A stretch of 64,000 nt of DNA from Aptenodytes patagonicus (Eukaryota > Chordata > Aves > Sphenisciformes > Spheniscidae): positions 61,792,065 through 61,856,064 of the forward strand of contig NC_134952.1 in assembly GCF_965638725.1 (NCBI RefSeq), in the 5' to 3' direction. Positions 61,465 to 64,000 of this stretch are shown piece by piece. The stretch's first letter is position 1. Each line of letters begins with the position of its first letter. The position numbers and the translations under genes were made by a program. The notes under the pieces were generated by a model, which was not told the DNA's origin, did no database searches, and was given only the letters and a program-made list of their open reading frames with translations.

Positions 61465-64000
61465 GTAAGTTTGGACTGTTGTGCCTTTCCCTTATTAAGG
61501 ACTGTGTGATAATACAAGAGTCATTAATGTGAACAGCTCACTCTTAGACCACAGGTGTCTGGTGTACCCTGAGCCCCCCTGGTTAGCAGACCTGGGAAAT
61601 AGATAGCATGAGAGTCATGAATCATACCTGGCAGACCAGGCACTTGCCATTCTGCTTGTTCTAGCACGTCACCTCTCTTTGTCCCTGTGGTGGTGAAGCA
61701 GATATTGACAATAATCTCAGCTTCCTCCTATATCACTAATCATTTGTGTGTCTTCTCTTTCCCTGCCCTGAGCCTGACTTTGTGATTTACACCCCACTGT
61801 CTCTAAGGAAAGCATGCTTTTACACCCTCTCCTTTATGGGGTGGGGAACTCTACCTGTTGGGCTGTTACTGTGTTTTGAGAAAACAATACACAAGCCCTT
61901 GTCCTGTGCCTTTGGTATGTTTTGTTGGGAAACCCTCCTACAAATAGCAGAGGCTGCTGAGTGGCTCTCAGTCATACAGTAGCTATGGAAATAAATAGAC
62001 ACATTGCAATTTCCTTTCTTGTTTTCTCTTTGAGACACTTCCCCACAGATGATAATTACAGAGTTCAGCTCTTTACAGCAATAAGCATGTGATTGTGCTT
62101 GTATCTTTTTGTGTTTCATTCATCAGAGTCCGATGCGTATCTCTTACCTCCTGTTTAGCAACCTTGCACAGATACTCAGTTAATAGGACAATCAATGCTT
62201 TGCTCCCCACTGTCATTTAACTTAGGGCCATGCCACTTGTCCACAACAAAATGTGAGCTGTGGTGAACGTTGTTCTGGAGAAGTAGGGTGCTACGTAGGG
62301 ATTTGGCAGTGCTAGCATCTCTTCCCAGCTCCACTGCTGAGGGTCTTGGAGATCTTAGTCAAGTTGTCCTCTTTTCTGCACTTGTTTCCTTTCTGCCCTC
62401 TTTGCCTACTGGGGACTGTAACTGTACCATATTTCCCAAGATCTGCTCCTCGTGCATATCTGTATGGATAGTCTTACATAAGCTGCATTTACTTAGGTGC
62501 TACCACTTTACAACTATTACCTAATAATTGCAGGCTTTTAACCTTGTGATATAGGACCTTGGAGAGAGAATGTTCTCCCTGACCAAGATGGCATTGTGTA
62601 TTGCTGAGGCAGGAGGAAGGCAAGGGCTGGGGAGAAGTCTGAGGAATAACGCTTGAGTAAAGTTGTATCCCTTTCTCCCACTCCATTCCCTCTTCGTTTT
62701 TTAAAAATGTGGCTCCTTTGGCAAAGAAACACTTACTTTAGCTAAGAAGTTCTTTCAGACAGTGTCCAATGCAGTCAGATTTCCTCTGAACATGGCTATT
62801 AATTTAGGTGCTTGAATGGAAGCCAATGCTTTAGAAACCCTGTCTCCTCTATGGGTGTTGAGCACTTCTGACAGTAGTGACAGTAAATACCAGTGCTGGT
62901 TGAACAGTGAGAACCATTATTTCAGAGCATGTTAATTGTACCTGATAAGGAACAACATGGTGAACTAACACCATAACAAACATACAGAGAACTGTGTTGC
63001 CTTTCCTTCATTCCTGTGACTTTTCTTAAGAGCTGTCTTTAATTCAGTCATTAACTTCTACCTCCCTCTCTCAAATTTGGTGAGTTCTTTGCTGTAATTT
63101 TAGGTCAGCTGATATAAATGGTCCCTGCCAATAAACTTTGGCTTTTTGTGTTTTTAGCTCCAGATGTTCCATCTAACAAGGACGTAAGAGATTGAGAATT
63201 GTCCATAAGCTTATTTAAAGTGACTCCATACACTAATGAATAACAGTATGTAAGTCTGATTCTCTACAAGCAAAACTCATCTTGTGGTGATAAAAATCAA
63301 AGCAATCTTTCCAGAGACAGAAGTATCCTCTTGACTTCTTGACAGACAGCTGTCTCGGAACATCTGCATTTTTATTTTCAGGGTTTTCACACCATCTCTT
63401 TAATAGAGGAGGAGAGAGTTGAGTTTTTATCACATTTCCTGATTTGTCTGGATTTACCAAAATCCTTTGCAGTCTTTCCCCAGCTGGTGTCAGGGTTTTG
63501 GATGTCCAAGCCTTCCCATCCCATCGTCATAGTAGTAACGATACCTTAAGCTCATGTTGTGAAATAGTGAGTCAGTGCAGATAAATGCAATGTCCTTTCA
63601 AAATACTTGGTGTAAAGTGAACAGAAGTGAATCATCTCTGATAATCAGAAGCATTCAAATTACCTGAGTTAGTGCAACTCCCTGCCAAGTGCTCCCTTCT
63701 CTGATCCCTCCCCGATGAAGCCTTCTTCGTTTGTCCCCAGAACAAGCCTGAAAGGAGCTCTTTTCAGAGTTGATGTTTCACCAGGAAAAATGTTTTTTGC
63801 TCCCATAGGGAAGTCATCCCATGCCTTCCTTGGGACTGGCAGTCCTGATGTTTGCTTTGGTTTCCAGAGTTGAGTAGTAACACCCATTGTGTTAACGACA
63901 TTCCCGACTCTCTTATCTCATTGAAGGTGGGAGGGAATGCAGCGAGATCGTGCCAGAGAGCTGATGAAGCTGGTGCACCAGTCAACATCTCAGGGCTGAC
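61465..64000 (+). other. Intron of the HAT-like gene to the window edge
   Basis: Begins with GTAAGT at 61465. I looked for the next SEA exon (about 68 bases, expected pattern like AF-x(4)-L ... FI-x-x-V) and found none, so the intron should extend beyond 64000. The equivalent TMPRSS11E intron is only 437 bases. Confidence 0.6.

Noticed and set aside
63362..63540. Open stretch after TTTTATTTTCAG as the missing SEA exon of the HAT-like gene
   Set aside because: The translation does not resemble the SEA pattern and no donor lies at the expected 68 bases.

Overview
The window is vertebrate nuclear DNA, almost certainly from a bird. It is intron-rich and gene-sparse, it carries several 3' fragments of CR1 LINEs with the typical tail, and it holds three solo LTRs of the avian ERVL-type family whose ends read TGTCCTGGTTTCAGC at one end and GGTTTAA at the other. 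No bacterial-style features such as operons, Shine-Dalgarno sites, CRISPR arrays or rRNA genes are present, and I saw no tRNA gene.

The coding content is two head-to-tail plus-strand genes of the TMPRSS11 (HAT/DESC) family of type II transmembrane serine proteases. The first, best matched to TMPRSS11E (DESC1), can be read through nine coding exons from 32653 to 41347. It encodes 416 residues: a short cytoplasmic tail, one membrane anchor, a SEA domain, an activation peptide and a trypsin-like domain with His223, Asp270 and Ser366. Every exon junction keeps frame. One intron (36297-37296) has a GC donor instead of GT. The second gene starts its recognisable coding exons at 60502 and runs off the right edge. 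Only its membrane-anchor exon and first SEA exon are present, and they look most like TMPRSS11D/HAT or TMPRSS11A. The usual tiny first coding exon of this family was not located with confidence for either gene.

Layout: 1-32 kb has no convincing exon and holds an old LTR (about 3495-4052), a clean solo LTR with target-site duplication (4294-4825), a CR1 tail near 20.1 kb and a CR1 fragment (32311-32536) just upstream of the first TMPRSS11E coding exon. 32.6-41.3 kb is TMPRSS11E, followed by its 3' UTR to about 42.2 kb. 42.2-60.5 kb is intergenic or first-intron DNA with two or three CR1 fragments and a second clean solo LTR in reverse orientation (53408-53974). 60.5-64 kb is the start of the second protease gene.

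No unmistakably new system was seen. The items most worth checking are the GC-AG intron, an unusual cysteine arrangement in the TMPRSS11E protein, paired AG acceptors before both anchor exons, a perfect 24-bp palindrome in an intron, and an isolated exon-like block at 24664-24775.
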